A program made the position numbers and the translations under genes. A DNA stretch of 64,000 nt from NCBI GenBank assembly GCA_029252405.1, contig JAQXBM010000002.1:62001-126000 (forward strand). The letters are read 5' to 3'. Source of the DNA: Crocinitomicaceae bacterium. Lineage in GTDB: Bacteria > Bacteroidota > Bacteroidia > Flavobacteriales_D > Crocinitomicaceae. Of this stretch, positions 9,746 to 19,064 are shown one piece after another (position 1 is the stretch's first letter; each line of letters begins with the position of its first letter). The notes beneath the pieces are model-generated. The model was not told the origin of the DNA. It saw only the letters and a list, made by a program, of their open reading frames with translations, and made no database searches.

Positions 9746-12565
9746 ATGATTACTCCAGAAACTGATAAAAAACTCTTTTTGATTGATGCCTACGCACTGA
9801 TTTTTCGTGCCTATTTCGCGTTCATCAAAAACCCAAGAATGAACTCAAAAGGACAGAACACTTCTGCAGCCTTCGGTTTTACTAATTCCTTGATCGATAT
9901 CTTGAAGAATGAAAAACCGAGTCACATTGCAGTGGTTTTCGACCCTCCTGGCGGATCAACTGTTCGAAAGGAAGAGTTTTCAGAATACAAAGCACACCGT
10001 GATGAAACGCCAGAAGGAATTATCTCGATGATTGAACCAATTAAAAAAATCATTCGTGCTTTCAACATTCCGATTCTTCAGGAAGATGGATACGAAGCGG
10101 ATGACGTGATTGGAACCTTATCAATAATGGCCGAGAATGCTGGTTTCACGACTTACATGATGACACCCGATAAGGATTTTGGTCAGTTGGTGACGGAAAA
10201 ATCAATGATGTTTCGCCCAGGTAGAGGAGGAAATCCTGCCGAAATTTGGGACGTAGCGAAAATCTTGGAAAAGTTCGATGTGGAACGCGTTGAGCAAGTA
10301 ATTGACATTCTTGGACTTCAAGGAGACGTTGCTGATAACATTCCTGGAATCCCAGGGATTGGTCCAAAAACAGCATCCAAACTGTTGAAAATTTACGGTT
10401 CGGTAGAAGGAATAATTGAGAATGTTGGCGATCTCAAGGGAAAGCAAAAAGAGAACATTGAGAATTTCGCAGAGCAAGGATTGATGTCCAAATCTTTGGC
10501 AACTATCATCACAGATGTGAAAGTTGATTTCAATGAGGAAGACTTGGTCCTTTCGCCGTATGATGATGCAAAAATTGAAGAGGTATTTACAGAATTGGAG
10601 TTTAGAAATTTATCTAAACGAGTGCTCGGAAAGGACATCGTAGTGAACACAACCGTTACGGCGAAAAATACCGACAACTCACCTCAATTGGATTTATTCG
10701 GAACGCAAAGCTTGGTGGAAGAGCAAGAGCCGGAGCCAGTATCAGAGTTTAAAACGATCGCAACGGAGAAACCAAGTTATCATTTGGTGACGCAGCCCGA
10801 GGAGCGAAAGAAATTGTTGGACTTGCTCTTAGCACAACCTTCTGTTTGTTTTGATACAGAAACGGACAGTCTGGATTCACTGCACGCGAACATAATCGGA
10901 ATGTCATTTTCCTTCAAGGAACGCGAAGCATATTACGTGGCAATCCCGCATGATTTCGAACAGGCAAAAAGCATCGTTCAGGAATTCAGACCATTTTTTG
11001 AGTCGAAAGAAGTAGAAAAAGTGGCGCACAACATCAAGTACGATTTGAAAGTGATCAATCGTTATGACGTTGCGGTAAACGCACCAATGTTTGATACCAT
11101 GGTAGCGCACTACTTGATCAACCCAGAGTCGAAGCAAGGCATGGATTTCTTGGCTGAATTGTACCTCAAATACAAACCCATTTCCATCGAAACATTGATC
11201 GGAAAGAAAGGGAAGAACCAAGGAAACATGGCGGACCTCGAACCGGAGAAGGTTGTGGACTACGCATGTGAAGATGCTGATGTCACTTGGCAACTCAAAG
11301 AATTGTTCCATCCGGAAATTCAGAAAGAACACTTGATAGATCTATTCTATGGAATGGAAATGCCACTCGTTTCCGTGCTTGCAGCCATGGAGCAGGAGGG
11401 AATTGCCATCGACGATGAAGGATTAGGCAGATACTCTGAGGAATTGGGCGCTACACTCATTGAACTGGAGGTGGGCATCAAAAAAGAAGCGGGAGTGGAA
11501 TTCAATGTTGATTCGCCACGTCAGTTGGGAGATGTATTATTCGACCAAATGAAAATCACGGCAAAAGCGAAGAAGACGAAAACAGGACAGTACGCGACTT
11601 CCGAAGATGTTCTAACGAAATTGAAGCATACTCACCCGATCATTCCAATGATTTTGGAATACCGCCAATTGCGAAAATTGAAAAGCACATACGTCGATCC
11701 ATTGCCAACTTTGATGGATCCAGTCGACGGAAGAATTCACACACAATACATGCAAACGGTTGCGGCTACTGGTCGCTTGAGTTCGAATCATCCGAACCTT
11801 CAAAACATTCCAATTCGTTCAGCAAAAGGACGAGAAATTCGTAAATCGTTCATCCCTCGTGGAAACGAATTCAAACTAATGGCTGCGGATTACTCGCAAA
11901 TTGAGTTGAGAATTATTGCTGCCCTAGCAGATGATAAAGCGATGATCGAAGCCTTCCAAAGTGGACAAGATATCCACGCTGCAACGGCATCAAGAGTATT
12001 CAATGTTGCCAATATTGAGGACGTAACACGCGATCAACGTAGTTCGGCGAAGGCGGTCAACTTCGGAATCATTTACGGTCAATCTGCCTTTGGACTCGCA
12101 CAGAATTTGGGCATTTCACGAAAGGAGGCGAAGGAAATCATCGACAGTTATTTCGAGCAGTATGGAACAATCAAGGCGTACATGGACGACGCTGTAAAAA
12201 AAGCGCGCGAGAATGGCTACGTAGAGACAATCATGATGCGTAGACGTTATTTGAAAGACATTAACTCAGCGAATGCGGTAGTTCGTGGTTTTGCGGAGCG
12301 AAACGCAGTCAATGCACCAATTCAAGGATCTGCTGCGGACATTATCAAACTGGCAATGATTCGAGTGGCAAACGCAATGAAAGCGAAGGAAGTGAAATCA
12401 AAAATGCTTTTACAGGTGCATGATGAATTGGTATTCGATGTGCATGTGGATGAGATTGATCTGATGAAAGAACTCGTAAAAACTGAAATGGAAGCTGCCG
12501 TGGAAATGGTTGTTCCGATGGTTGTTGAAATGGAAATTGCAGACAACTGGTTGGATGCGCATTGA
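9746..12565 (+). CDS. polA: DNA polymerase I
   Basis: 939 residues, full length. The 5'-3' exonuclease domain (about 1-300) has FLIDAYALIFRAYFAF, DGYEADDVIG, TPDKDFGQLV and the helix-hairpin-helix IPGIPGIGPKTA. The proofreading 3'-5' exonuclease domain (about 360-550) keeps its acidic residues (FDTETDS, YACEDADVTW), so it should be active. The polymerase domain has motif A (AADYSQIELRI), motif B (RSSAKAVNFGIIYGQ) and motif C (QVHDELVF). The enzyme fills repair gaps and removes Okazaki primers. The 291-nt region upstream holds a small GATGC-TTTC-GCATC hairpin near 9650 but no gene. Confidence 0.98.
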   Translation: MITPETDKKLFLIDAYALIFRAYFAFIKNPRMNSKGQNTSAAFGFTNSLIDILKNEKPSHIAVVFDPPGGSTVRKEEFSEYKAHRDETPEGIISMIEPIKKIIRAFNIPILQEDGYEADDVIGTLSIMAENAGFTTYMMTPDKDFGQLVTEKSMMFRPGRGGNPAEIWDVAKILEKFDVERVEQVIDILGLQGDVADNIPGIPGIGPKTASKLLKIYGSVEGIIENVGDLKGKQKENIENFAEQGLMSKSLATIITDVKVDFNEEDLVLSPYDDAKIEEVFTELEFRNLSKRVLGKDIVVNTTVTAKNTDNSPQLDLFGTQSLVEEQEPEPVSEFKTIATEKPSYHLVTQPEERKKLLDLLLAQPSVCFDTETDSLDSLHANIIGMSFSFKEREAYYVAIPHDFEQAKSIVQEFRPFFESKEVEKVAHNIKYDLKVINRYDVAVNAPMFDTMVAHYLINPESKQGMDFLAELYLKYKPISIETLIGKKGKNQGNMADLEPEKVVDYACEDADVTWQLKELFHPEIQKEHLIDLFYGMEMPLVSVLAAMEQEGIAIDDEGLGRYSEELGATLIELEVGIKKEAGVEFNVDSPRQLGDVLFDQMKITAKAKKTKTGQYATSEDVLTKLKHTHPIIPMILEYRQLRKLKSTYVDPLPTLMDPVDGRIHTQYMQTVAATGRLSSNHPNLQNIPIRSAKGREIRKSFIPRGNEFKLMAADYSQIELRIIAALADDKAMIEAFQSGQDIHAATASRVFNVANIEDVTRDQRSSAKAVNFGIIYGQSAFGLAQNLGISRKEAKEIIDSYFEQYGTIKAYMDDAVKKARENGYVETIMMRRRYLKDINSANAVVRGFAERNAVNAPIQGSAADIIKLAMIRVANAMKAKEVKSKMLLQVHDELVFDVHVDEIDLMKELVKTEMEAAVEMVVPMVVEMEIADNWLDAH

Positions 12566-12619
12566 TTGGATTGAGTGCCATGTTTGTCTCTGACTGTATG
12601 ATCTTTGCCGTTTTTGCGT

Positions 12620-12627
12620 TATCTTTG
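12620..12627 (+). promoter_or_regulatory. -7 box (TATCTTTG) of the toxin-antitoxin pair
   Basis: An exact TAnnTTTG match ends 4 nt before the antitoxin ATG at 12632. The transcript would start at or next to the start codon. No good TTG -33 element is visible at the right distance. Confidence 0.5.
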
Positions 12628-12631
12628 GTAT

Positions 12632-12880
12632 ATGAGCTCAGCAGAATTAAAAGCGCACTTGCATCAGTTAATTGACGGAATTACGGATAATTCTGTTTTG
12701 AAAGCAGTACATACATTACTTTCCAGAGCTTCCGATGACAAAGATTGGTGGGAAGAACTTTCGGAAGAATCGAAAGCTAAAACTCTAGAAAGTTTGGATC
12801 AGGCGAAAAATGGAGAAACGATCTCGCATCAAGAAGCCATGAAGAAAATGTCTAAAAAATTCCCTCAACTTCGGTTTTAA
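12632..12880 (+). CDS. Antitoxin-like small protein of a type II toxin-antitoxin pair
   Basis: 82 residues from the ATG at 12632. An in-frame alternative start 27 nt upstream would place the promoter box inside the gene, so it was rejected. The protein is helical and acidic, with a WWEELSEESKAKTLESLDQAKNGETISHQEAMKKM segment type common in antitoxins paired with ParE/RelE toxins in Bacteroidota. The stop codon overlaps the toxin start by 1 nt (TAATG), which indicates translational coupling. It presumably neutralises the downstream toxin and may repress its own promoter; both are inferred from the arrangement. Confidence 0.75.
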   Translation: MSSAELKAHLHQLIDGITDNSVLKAVHTLLSRASDDKDWWEELSEESKAKTLESLDQAKNGETISHQEAMKKMSKKFPQLRF

Positions 12881-13161
12881 TGAAGCTTATATGGACGAAT
12901 CGTGCTTTGGATGAGTATGAAGCCGTGCTTGAACATTTGCTAGACAAATGGACGTTAAAGGAAGCAAGAAAGTTCATTGTCAATATGGACTCAGTATTAA
13001 GTAAAATACAGAATAACCCCAACATGTTTAAAGCCTCGCGAGCTCATACTTACTTGAGAAAGGCTAAGATTACCAAACTCAATTCAATGATTTATCACGT
13101 AGATGATGAGGAAATAATAGTCCTTAGAATCATTGACAATAGAAGCGAGCACTTGCACTAA
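12880..13161 (+). CDS. ParE/RelE-superfamily toxin
   Basis: 93 residues. The sequence KLIWTNRALDEYEAVLEHLLDKW at the N-terminus, the basic helix KEARKFIVNMDSVL, and the C-terminal strands YLRKAKITKLNSMIYHVDDEEIIVLRIIDNR fit the ParE/RelE fold (W/S-x-x-A-x-x-D/E start, R/D-rich end). Members either cleave ribosome-bound mRNA or poison gyrase; which applies cannot be told here. It is translationally coupled to the antitoxin gene. The pair lies alone between polA and the RND exporter gene. The frame is intact, so the module may be active. Confidence 0.78.
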   Translation: MKLIWTNRALDEYEAVLEHLLDKWTLKEARKFIVNMDSVLSKIQNNPNMFKASRAHTYLRKAKITKLNSMIYHVDDEEIIVLRIIDNRSEHLH

Positions 13162-13189
13162 TCGAATATGTATGGTCTTCAAATAATTC

Positions 13190-13197
13190 TACATTTG
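13190..13197 (+). promoter_or_regulatory. -7 box (TACATTTG) of the RND exporter gene
   Basis: An exact TAnnTTTG match ends 4 nt before the ATG at 13202. This is the same spacing as at the antitoxin gene and suggests a leaderless transcript. Confidence 0.5.
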
Positions 13198-13201
13198 TTC
13201 A

Positions 13202-15376
13202 ATGTCCTCCAAAAACTGGCTCCTTATTCTTCTCGCTTACGGCTCACTATTTTTTGGAGCTTGGACGGGTACGCAGGTCAAATCTGACTTCAATCTAACA
13301 ACACTCAGCGCTCGATCAAGCGAAGCTTACCAGAACTACCAAGAATATTCGAAGCGTTTTCCTTCTAGCAATAATGGACTTGTCATTTCGATAGGTTCCG
13401 ACGACAAATTCAATTCTCAAGAAGGGTTTTATATCCTTGAAGAACTCCGAAAGGATTTACTTCGAATCGAAGGTGTTAAAAGTGCACTTGGGATTACATC
13501 GGTTGAGCTCGCCCAGCGAACATTGCTAGGGTCAAAATCGAAGTTGTTGTTTCCATTGGACGACGAAAACAAGTTTGAAAAACGATATGCAAAAATTGAT
13601 ACCTACTCGGATATCACACCAAAGTTCTTGTCCAAAGATAGAACAGCTGCGCGCATCATGTTGAAGGTCGACTGGGAAGAAGTTGATCTAAAACGAATCC
13701 AAAAGACAGTTGATCAATACAAATTCACAGAAACCCATTATTTGGGAAAGGGTGTCTTTTCGAGCGAGTTGAAGGAGTCCCTGGAAAAAGAAATTGTATT
13801 CCTTCCGTTACTCGCAGGCGCCATCTTGCTGTTCTTCTTTTTTCTTTGGTTTGGTGATTGGCGAAGTTTGGTGGTTGTAGCCAGCGTTCTCGCCGTCAAT
13901 CTCTCTCTTCTGTCAATGGTTTTTTACTTTGGAGAAATCAAAATAGGATTGCTCACCTCAACTACGCCTTTGTTGATTTTAGTGCTCTCTTTCTCTGATA
14001 TTGTCCACATTCTATACAAATTCAAACGATCCAAGAGCGATCGGATTCACGAGACAATGAAGTCTCTGCGAATTCCCCTTTGGCTCACAACCTTAACAAC
14101 GGCTGTTGCATTTGGATTGTTTTTCTTCACAGGAATTGATGAAATTTCCGAGTTCGCCACAGTGACCTGCTCCGGAATTCTGCTGGCTTATGGAACAGCG
14201 CGATTCTTGCTTCCTATATTCCTTGAGTTATTCCGAGTTCGACCCTTCAAAAAGCGCTCGGCGTTCTCTTCAAGTGCAGAAGGACTCATTCGTTTATTGA
14301 AAGCAAAACGGGTCGTGGTTGCTCTTTCTGCGGGAGTATTGATTTTCGTTTCGGTGAGTGTATTTATGAATTTTCAGGTCGATGTTTCCTATCACCAGCG
14401 CTACGGGGAAGACACGAAAATCGGTCAGGCCTTTCGCTTTTCAGATGAACATTTCGAGGGAACAAAAGCAATTGACGTTGTGCTTGAATCGAAAAAAGGA
14501 CTCACCCAAGAAGCCATTTCAAAAGTTGATAAAATCGAAAAAGCGCTAATTGAAGATTACGGCTGCCGTGCAGTTTTTAGCGTGAATACATCCATCAAAC
14601 GACTCAACAGATACAATCGCTTTGGAAAAGCCTCACAATTTTCTCTACCCGAAGAAATCGATGATGCCTTTCTTTCAGACCTCACGAAATACAAACAAGA
14701 ACTTGGTTTAAGCAACGCCATGACGGACGATCAAAAGTTGTTTCGCATCGTTGGGCGATTACCAGACATTGGAAGTGCAAAAGCGGATGCGAAAAATCAA
14801 CAATTACAAGAAACCTTAGATCAACTTCAAGACAGTGATCATCGATTGTTTATCAGTGGATTTTCATTCGTGAGGGATCAATCTACAACACGCGTGACCA
14901 AGTTAGTCCTGATTGGAATTGCTCTCAGTTTAATCGTTGCGATGATCGTAATCGGTTTCGCCTTTCGTTCGTTCAGAATTGCCATCATTTCCTTTGTTCC
15001 GAATCTACTACCCGTCGGATTTGGATTGGCGCTGATGTATTGGGTCGGAATAGAATTGAACCCAACAACGGCGATGGCCCTGTCCATTATTCTAGGGTTA
15101 GCGCTCGACGATACTATTTATTTCCTCAGTGTCATCAAACGGGTAAAACTCTTAGATGAAGAGGAATCAATAGAACTCAGCCTTAGAGAAAATACCTTTC
15201 CCGCTTCAGTAACCTCCATTATTCTAATGATCGGATTTGGAATTTTGATGCTTTCTTCCATCGAATCTAACCGAAATATTGGGCTTCTCGTGGCGAGTAT
15301 GTTGTTTATTGCATTAATTTCGGACCTTGTAATACTCCCTTCTCTGCTAAGGATGTTTTGGAAAAAAAGAAGCTGA
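13202..15376 (+). CDS. RND-superfamily (MMPL-type) exporter
   Basis: 724 residues arranged as two similar halves. Each has one N-terminal membrane helix, an exterior loop domain of about 170 residues, and five clustered helices (for example LLAGAILLFFFFLWFGDW and LVLIGIALSLIVAMIVIGFAF). Motifs TTPLLILVLSFSDIVHILYKFKR and ALSIILGLALDDTIYFLSVIKR carry the membrane-embedded acidic residues of proton-driven RND transporters. Proteins of this type move lipids or other hydrophobic molecules across the inner membrane. The next gene, a polysaccharide/glycolipid-type glycosyltransferase, starts 1 nt after its stop, so the substrate may be that enzyme's product; this is inference. Confidence 0.88.
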   Translation: MSSKNWLLILLAYGSLFFGAWTGTQVKSDFNLTTLSARSSEAYQNYQEYSKRFPSSNNGLVISIGSDDKFNSQEGFYILEELRKDLLRIEGVKSALGITSVELAQRTLLGSKSKLLFPLDDENKFEKRYAKIDTYSDITPKFLSKDRTAARIMLKVDWEEVDLKRIQKTVDQYKFTETHYLGKGVFSSELKESLEKEIVFLPLLAGAILLFFFFLWFGDWRSLVVVASVLAVNLSLLSMVFYFGEIKIGLLTSTTPLLILVLSFSDIVHILYKFKRSKSDRIHETMKSLRIPLWLTTLTTAVAFGLFFFTGIDEISEFATVTCSGILLAYGTARFLLPIFLELFRVRPFKKRSAFSSSAEGLIRLLKAKRVVVALSAGVLIFVSVSVFMNFQVDVSYHQRYGEDTKIGQAFRFSDEHFEGTKAIDVVLESKKGLTQEAISKVDKIEKALIEDYGCRAVFSVNTSIKRLNRYNRFGKASQFSLPEEIDDAFLSDLTKYKQELGLSNAMTDDQKLFRIVGRLPDIGSAKADAKNQQLQETLDQLQDSDHRLFISGFSFVRDQSTTRVTKLVLIGIALSLIVAMIVIGFAFRSFRIAIISFVPNLLPVGFGLALMYWVGIELNPTTAMALSIILGLALDDTIYFLSVIKRVKLLDEEESIELSLRENTFPASVTSIILMIGFGILMLSSIESNRNIGLLVASMLFIALISDLVILPSLLRMFWKKRS

Positions 15377-15377
15377 T

Positions 15378-16841
15378 TTGACCTATTTTGTGATCACGAT
15401 ATACGTTATCATTTCTACCCTACTGCTGATTTATAGTCTTGTAGAATTTTCCTTGTTGCTCAATTTTCTGTTCCGAAAGAATAAGCACGAGCGCAAAGAA
15501 TGGGACGAACTTCCTCACGTTACGATTCAACTACCGATGTACAACGAATCCTACGTAGTAGAACGATTGATTGACCGCATTGTAGAGCTGAATTACCCGA
15601 AGGACAAACTCGAAATTCAAGTGCTGGACGATTCGACCGATGATACGGTTGACAAGGCAAAAGCGAAGGTTGAGCATTATCAAAATGAAGGCTTCGACAT
15701 TCATTATATTCAACGAGACAACCGTGTTGGGTTCAAAGCTGGAGCGTTAGATTACGGTCTCGATATCGCAAAAGGTGAATTTGTAGCCATTTTTGATGCC
15801 GATTTCATGCCCAAGGTCGATTTTCTGATGGAGGCTATTCCGTATTTCAGTAATGATAAAATTGGAGTTGTTCAATCACGATGGACTTACCTGAATGAAA
15901 ACTATTCTTTCCTAACACGACTTCAAACTGTTATTCTGAATACACACTTTTCTGTTGAACAGGGAGGGCGAAATGCCAGTGGAGCCTACATCAACTTTAA
16001 TGGAACAGCTGGAATCTGGAGAAAGTCTTGCATTGCTGATGCAGGAGGTTGGGAAGCAGATACGCTCACTGAAGATTTGGACTTGAGTTTCCGAGCGCAA
16101 ATCAAAGGGTGGAAATTTGCCTACGTGCACGAAATAGAATCACCTTCAGAATTGCCAATTACACTTCCAGCATACCGCGCTCAACAGTTCCGTTGGTCAA
16201 AGGGAGCAGCAGAATGTGTTCGAAAGAATGTGCGAATGTTAATCAAGGACAAACGCCCGAGCGCTTGGGCAAAATTGATTGGATCTTTTCACTTATTGAA
16301 CAGCTCGGTATACTTGATTGTGGTCTCTTTCGTTCTGCTTTCATTTCCAGTTTCCTTGGCGATTGATCAGCTTCCTGCAGATTCATGGATTTACTATTTG
16401 TTCCCAGTGTTCCTCTGTACGAACCTTTTACTGTTATGCGTTTTCGCCGGAGGAAACATCTCAGCATCTAAGAATAAATTGGTTGGAGCAATCACTTTCC
16501 CGTTCATTTTTGTTTCCTTTCTGATGGTGAATATGGGAATGTCGGTGTACATGGCTTTGGGCGTTATTGAAGGATACTTGGGAAAGAAATCGGAGTTTGT
16601 TCGTACCCCGAAATTCAATATCACTGCGCAAAAGACGAAAGGCGAGCGAAAAAAGTACGGGCGGATTCAAATCACACCTCTTCTTTTAATCGAAAGCTTG
16701 TTCATGGGCTACGGGATTTTCCAAATCGTCTATCATTTAGGTACCGGAAATGTGCCGATGATCATTTTCACTACTGCTTTTACGATCGGCTTCGCGTACA
16801 ATGTTTTCGCCACGATTTATCATTCTGTAATTAGTAAATAA
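15378..16841 (+). CDS. Membrane glycosyltransferase family 2 (cellulose-synthase/mannan-synthase-like)
   Basis: 487 residues, read from a TTG at 15378 that lies 1 nt after the RND stop; no ATG precedes the conserved domain. One N-terminal membrane helix is followed by a processive GT2 domain with VLDDSTDDT, FDADFMP, TEDLDLSFR and QQFRW, the D,D,D,QxxRW set of cellulose/mannan synthases. Several C-terminal helices follow. It is predicted to use a nucleotide sugar in the cytoplasm and build or extrude a beta-linked glycan or glycolipid. The product is unknown. Coupling with the RND gene suggests a synthesis-export pair. Confidence 0.9.
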   Translation: MTYFVITIYVIISTLLLIYSLVEFSLLLNFLFRKNKHERKEWDELPHVTIQLPMYNESYVVERLIDRIVELNYPKDKLEIQVLDDSTDDTVDKAKAKVEHYQNEGFDIHYIQRDNRVGFKAGALDYGLDIAKGEFVAIFDADFMPKVDFLMEAIPYFSNDKIGVVQSRWTYLNENYSFLTRLQTVILNTHFSVEQGGRNASGAYINFNGTAGIWRKSCIADAGGWEADTLTEDLDLSFRAQIKGWKFAYVHEIESPSELPITLPAYRAQQFRWSKGAAECVRKNVRMLIKDKRPSAWAKLIGSFHLLNSSVYLIVVSFVLLSFPVSLAIDQLPADSWIYYLFPVFLCTNLLLLCVFAGGNISASKNKLVGAITFPFIFVSFLMVNMGMSVYMALGVIEGYLGKKSEFVRTPKFNITAQKTKGERKKYGRIQITPLLLIESLFMGYGIFQIVYHLGTGNVPMIIFTTAFTIGFAYNVFATIYHSVISK

Positions 16842-16844
16842 ACC

Positions 16845-16852
16845 TATCTTCG
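16845..16852 (+). promoter_or_regulatory. -7-like box (TATCTTCG) before the DUF2891 gene
   Basis: One mismatch from TAnnTTTG; it ends 4 nt before the ATG at 16857, the same spacing as at 12620 and 13190. Confidence 0.4.
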
Positions 16853-16856
16853 AACC

Positions 16857-17966
16857 ATGAAGACATTATTTCGACTCAACCTTATTTTGCTTGTTGCACT
16901 TTTCTCTTGTGTACAGTATCCAGCCGAACTTGAAACGGAAGAGGAATCAACAAATGAAATAGCAGAACGCCTACAATTGACAGATGAGCATGCGGAAAAA
17001 TTGGTCAAATTACCCATCAAATGTATCGACATTGAATACCCAAATAAGCTCAATCAAGTAATTGGAAATGATGATTACTTACGTTCACCAAAAGACTTAC
17101 ACCCGGCATTCTACGGTTGTTTCGATTGGCATTCTGCGGTTCACGGACATTGGTCGCTCGCTCGATTGGCTCAGGAAAAGCCAAACCTCAAGGAAAGAGA
17201 TCAAATCTTGACTGGTTTGGAAGCCCATTTGACGAAAGAAAACATCGCTTTGGAAATCGAGTATTTCGAAGATTCATTGAGCCAGGGGTTTGAAAGGACC
17301 TACGGTTGGGCATGGCTATTGAAGTTAGCGGAAGAATTGGAAACGTGGGACGATCCTCGGGCGATTCAGTTGAGCGAGAACATGGAGCCTTTGGCAAATG
17401 TAATCGTTGAGCGTTGCATGAAGTTCTTGCCAAAATTGCACTATCCTGTTCGAGTTGGAACACATACGAACACAGCATTTGCTCTGTGCATGATTTACGA
17501 TTACGCGCAAACAACGGATAATGAATCCTTAATGAATCTGATCAAGGAAAGAGCGGAAGATTTCTATGCATCAGATGCAGATTGCCCGCTTTCTTGGGAA
17601 CCAAGTGGCTACGATTTCTTGTCTCCGTGTTTTGAGGAAGCGAACTTAATGCGCCGTGTTTATTCGAAAGGTGAATTCAAAACGTGGTTGGAAAAGTTCT
17701 TACCTGAGTTGAGTGATCCATCGTTTAAATTGAAGCCTGCGGTGGTTTCAGACAGAACAGATGGACACCTTGTTCACCTTGATGGATTGAATTTTTCTCG
17801 TGCTTGGTGCCTCTACGGAATCGCCAATACCTTGCCAGCGGATTACGGTCATCTTGTAGAAATCGGTAACAAACACATTGAATACTCTTTTGAGAATTTA
17901 GTGGGAGATAGCTACGAAGGAGGTCACTGGTTGGCAAGCTTTGCGCTGTTGGCGCTCTCAGAATAA
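16857..17966 (+). CDS. DUF2891 family lipoprotein
   Basis: 369 residues. The start MKTLFRLNLILLVALFSC ends in a lipobox-like LFSC, so the protein is predicted to be a lipoprotein. The family hallmark HPAFYGCFDWHSAVHGHW is present at about residues 80-100, followed by an all-helical, probably (alpha/alpha)-barrel body with W/H-rich segments (YGWAWLLKLAEEL, HTNTAFALCM, LSPCFEEANLMRR, GGHWLASFALLAL). Family members have no established activity; the barrel and the conserved His/Trp suggest carbohydrate or small-molecule binding. It has its own -7-like box, so it may be transcribed apart from the RND-GT2 pair. Confidence 0.87.
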   Translation: MKTLFRLNLILLVALFSCVQYPAELETEEESTNEIAERLQLTDEHAEKLVKLPIKCIDIEYPNKLNQVIGNDDYLRSPKDLHPAFYGCFDWHSAVHGHWSLARLAQEKPNLKERDQILTGLEAHLTKENIALEIEYFEDSLSQGFERTYGWAWLLKLAEELETWDDPRAIQLSENMEPLANVIVERCMKFLPKLHYPVRVGTHTNTAFALCMIYDYAQTTDNESLMNLIKERAEDFYASDADCPLSWEPSGYDFLSPCFEEANLMRRVYSKGEFKTWLEKFLPELSDPSFKLKPAVVSDRTDGHLVHLDGLNFSRAWCLYGIANTLPADYGHLVEIGNKHIEYSFENLVGDSYEGGHWLASFALLALSE

Positions 17967-18017
17967 ACTTTATTCCTAACTTGATAAAACGAAATTTTTC
18001 TCGTTTTTTTATACTCC

Positions 18018-19064
18018 ATGAACGATCATAAGCAAGTCTTACCGCCATTTCCAAACGGTTGGTTCACCATAGAATTATCAGGAAATTTGAAGAAAGGCCA
18101 ATTGTTGGCTCGAGAATTTTGTGGTCAAGAAGTAATCATTTTCCGAACTGAGAGTGGGAAGGCGGTCGTAATGGAGGCCTACTGTCCTCACATGGGTGCA
18201 CACTTCGCGCATGGAGGAAAGGTTGAAGGTGAAGATGTTATGTGTCCTTTCCATGGGTTTTGCTTCAATGAAAAAGGCGACTGCACAAAAACTGGATATG
18301 GAACCCAACCGCCGCTTCATGCAAAAACACGCGTTTGGCATGTGAAAGAGCAGAATGGTGTCATATTAGCGTACCATCACGAAGATCCAACAGCGGAACC
18401 GTCATGGGACATTGAACCCTTTGATGAAGAAGGTTGGAGTGAACCACGATTCCACGAGTGGACCTTGAACAGTAATCCTCAGGAAATCACAGAAAATAGT
18501 GTCGATTTTGGACATTTTGGCCTCGTACATGGATACGGCGATGTAAAAAGCATCAACGAGCTGAAGCTAGATGGACCGATGCTGAATGCCAAATACGGCA
18601 TGTCAAGAGTGGCAAGCTTCACAGGAATTGGAGGGAAAACCATTCACGTCGAATTCGAGATTTTCCAACACGGATTGGGTTACGCAATCGTTGAAGCGAG
18701 AGCGGTTGAATACGACATGGTCAGCAGACACTACGTGATGCCAACACCTATAAATGGAACGGACATTTTCCTCAGAATTGGAGTCAGCGTAAACAAGATT
18801 ATTCACCCAACAAAGATTCATCCTTTACTGGGAGTTATCCCGAAAAAGATTCTTTTTCCATTGATCAAAAATGGATATTACAAAGGATATGTCAGCGACG
18901 TTCACGACGATTTCAAAATCTGGAAGAACAAAAAGTATGTCGATCCACCATTACTTGCGGCAGGCGACGGTCCGGTTATGATTTACAGAAAATGGGCGGC
19001 ACAATTTCATCCAGATAGTTGGGTAAATAGAAACAAGAAGGTCGAAGACGAAGTGATAGTTTAG
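18018..19064 (+). CDS. Rieske non-heme iron oxygenase (cholesterol-7-desaturase/KshA-like)
   Basis: 348 residues. The N-terminal Rieske domain binds a [2Fe-2S] cluster through CPHMGAHF and CPFHGFCF (CxH, 17 residues, CxxH). The catalytic domain has the mononuclear iron site ENSVDFGHFGLVHGYG (D-x2-H-x4-H). This layout, short length and the VDFGHF...HG motif resemble the sterol-oxidising branch (DAF-36/Neverland, KshA) rather than ring-hydroxylating dioxygenases. It would need an electron-donating reductase, not encoded next to it. The substrate is unknown; a steroid or hopanoid-like lipid is a guess. Its stop interlocks with that of the convergent helicase gene. Confidence 0.85.
   Translation: MNDHKQVLPPFPNGWFTIELSGNLKKGQLLAREFCGQEVIIFRTESGKAVVMEAYCPHMGAHFAHGGKVEGEDVMCPFHGFCFNEKGDCTKTGYGTQPPLHAKTRVWHVKEQNGVILAYHHEDPTAEPSWDIEPFDEEGWSEPRFHEWTLNSNPQEITENSVDFGHFGLVHGYGDVKSINELKLDGPMLNAKYGMSRVASFTGIGGKTIHVEFEIFQHGLGYAIVEARAVEYDMVSRHYVMPTPINGTDIFLRIGVSVNKIIHPTKIHPLLGVIPKKILFPLIKNGYYKGYVSDVHDDFKIWKNKKYVDPPLLAAGDGPVMIYRKWAAQFHPDSWVNRNKKVEDEVIV

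Noticed and set aside
12605-12631. Upstream start for the antitoxin
   Set aside because: The -7 box TATCTTTG falls inside that extension, and the ATG at 12632 matches the spacing seen at other genes.
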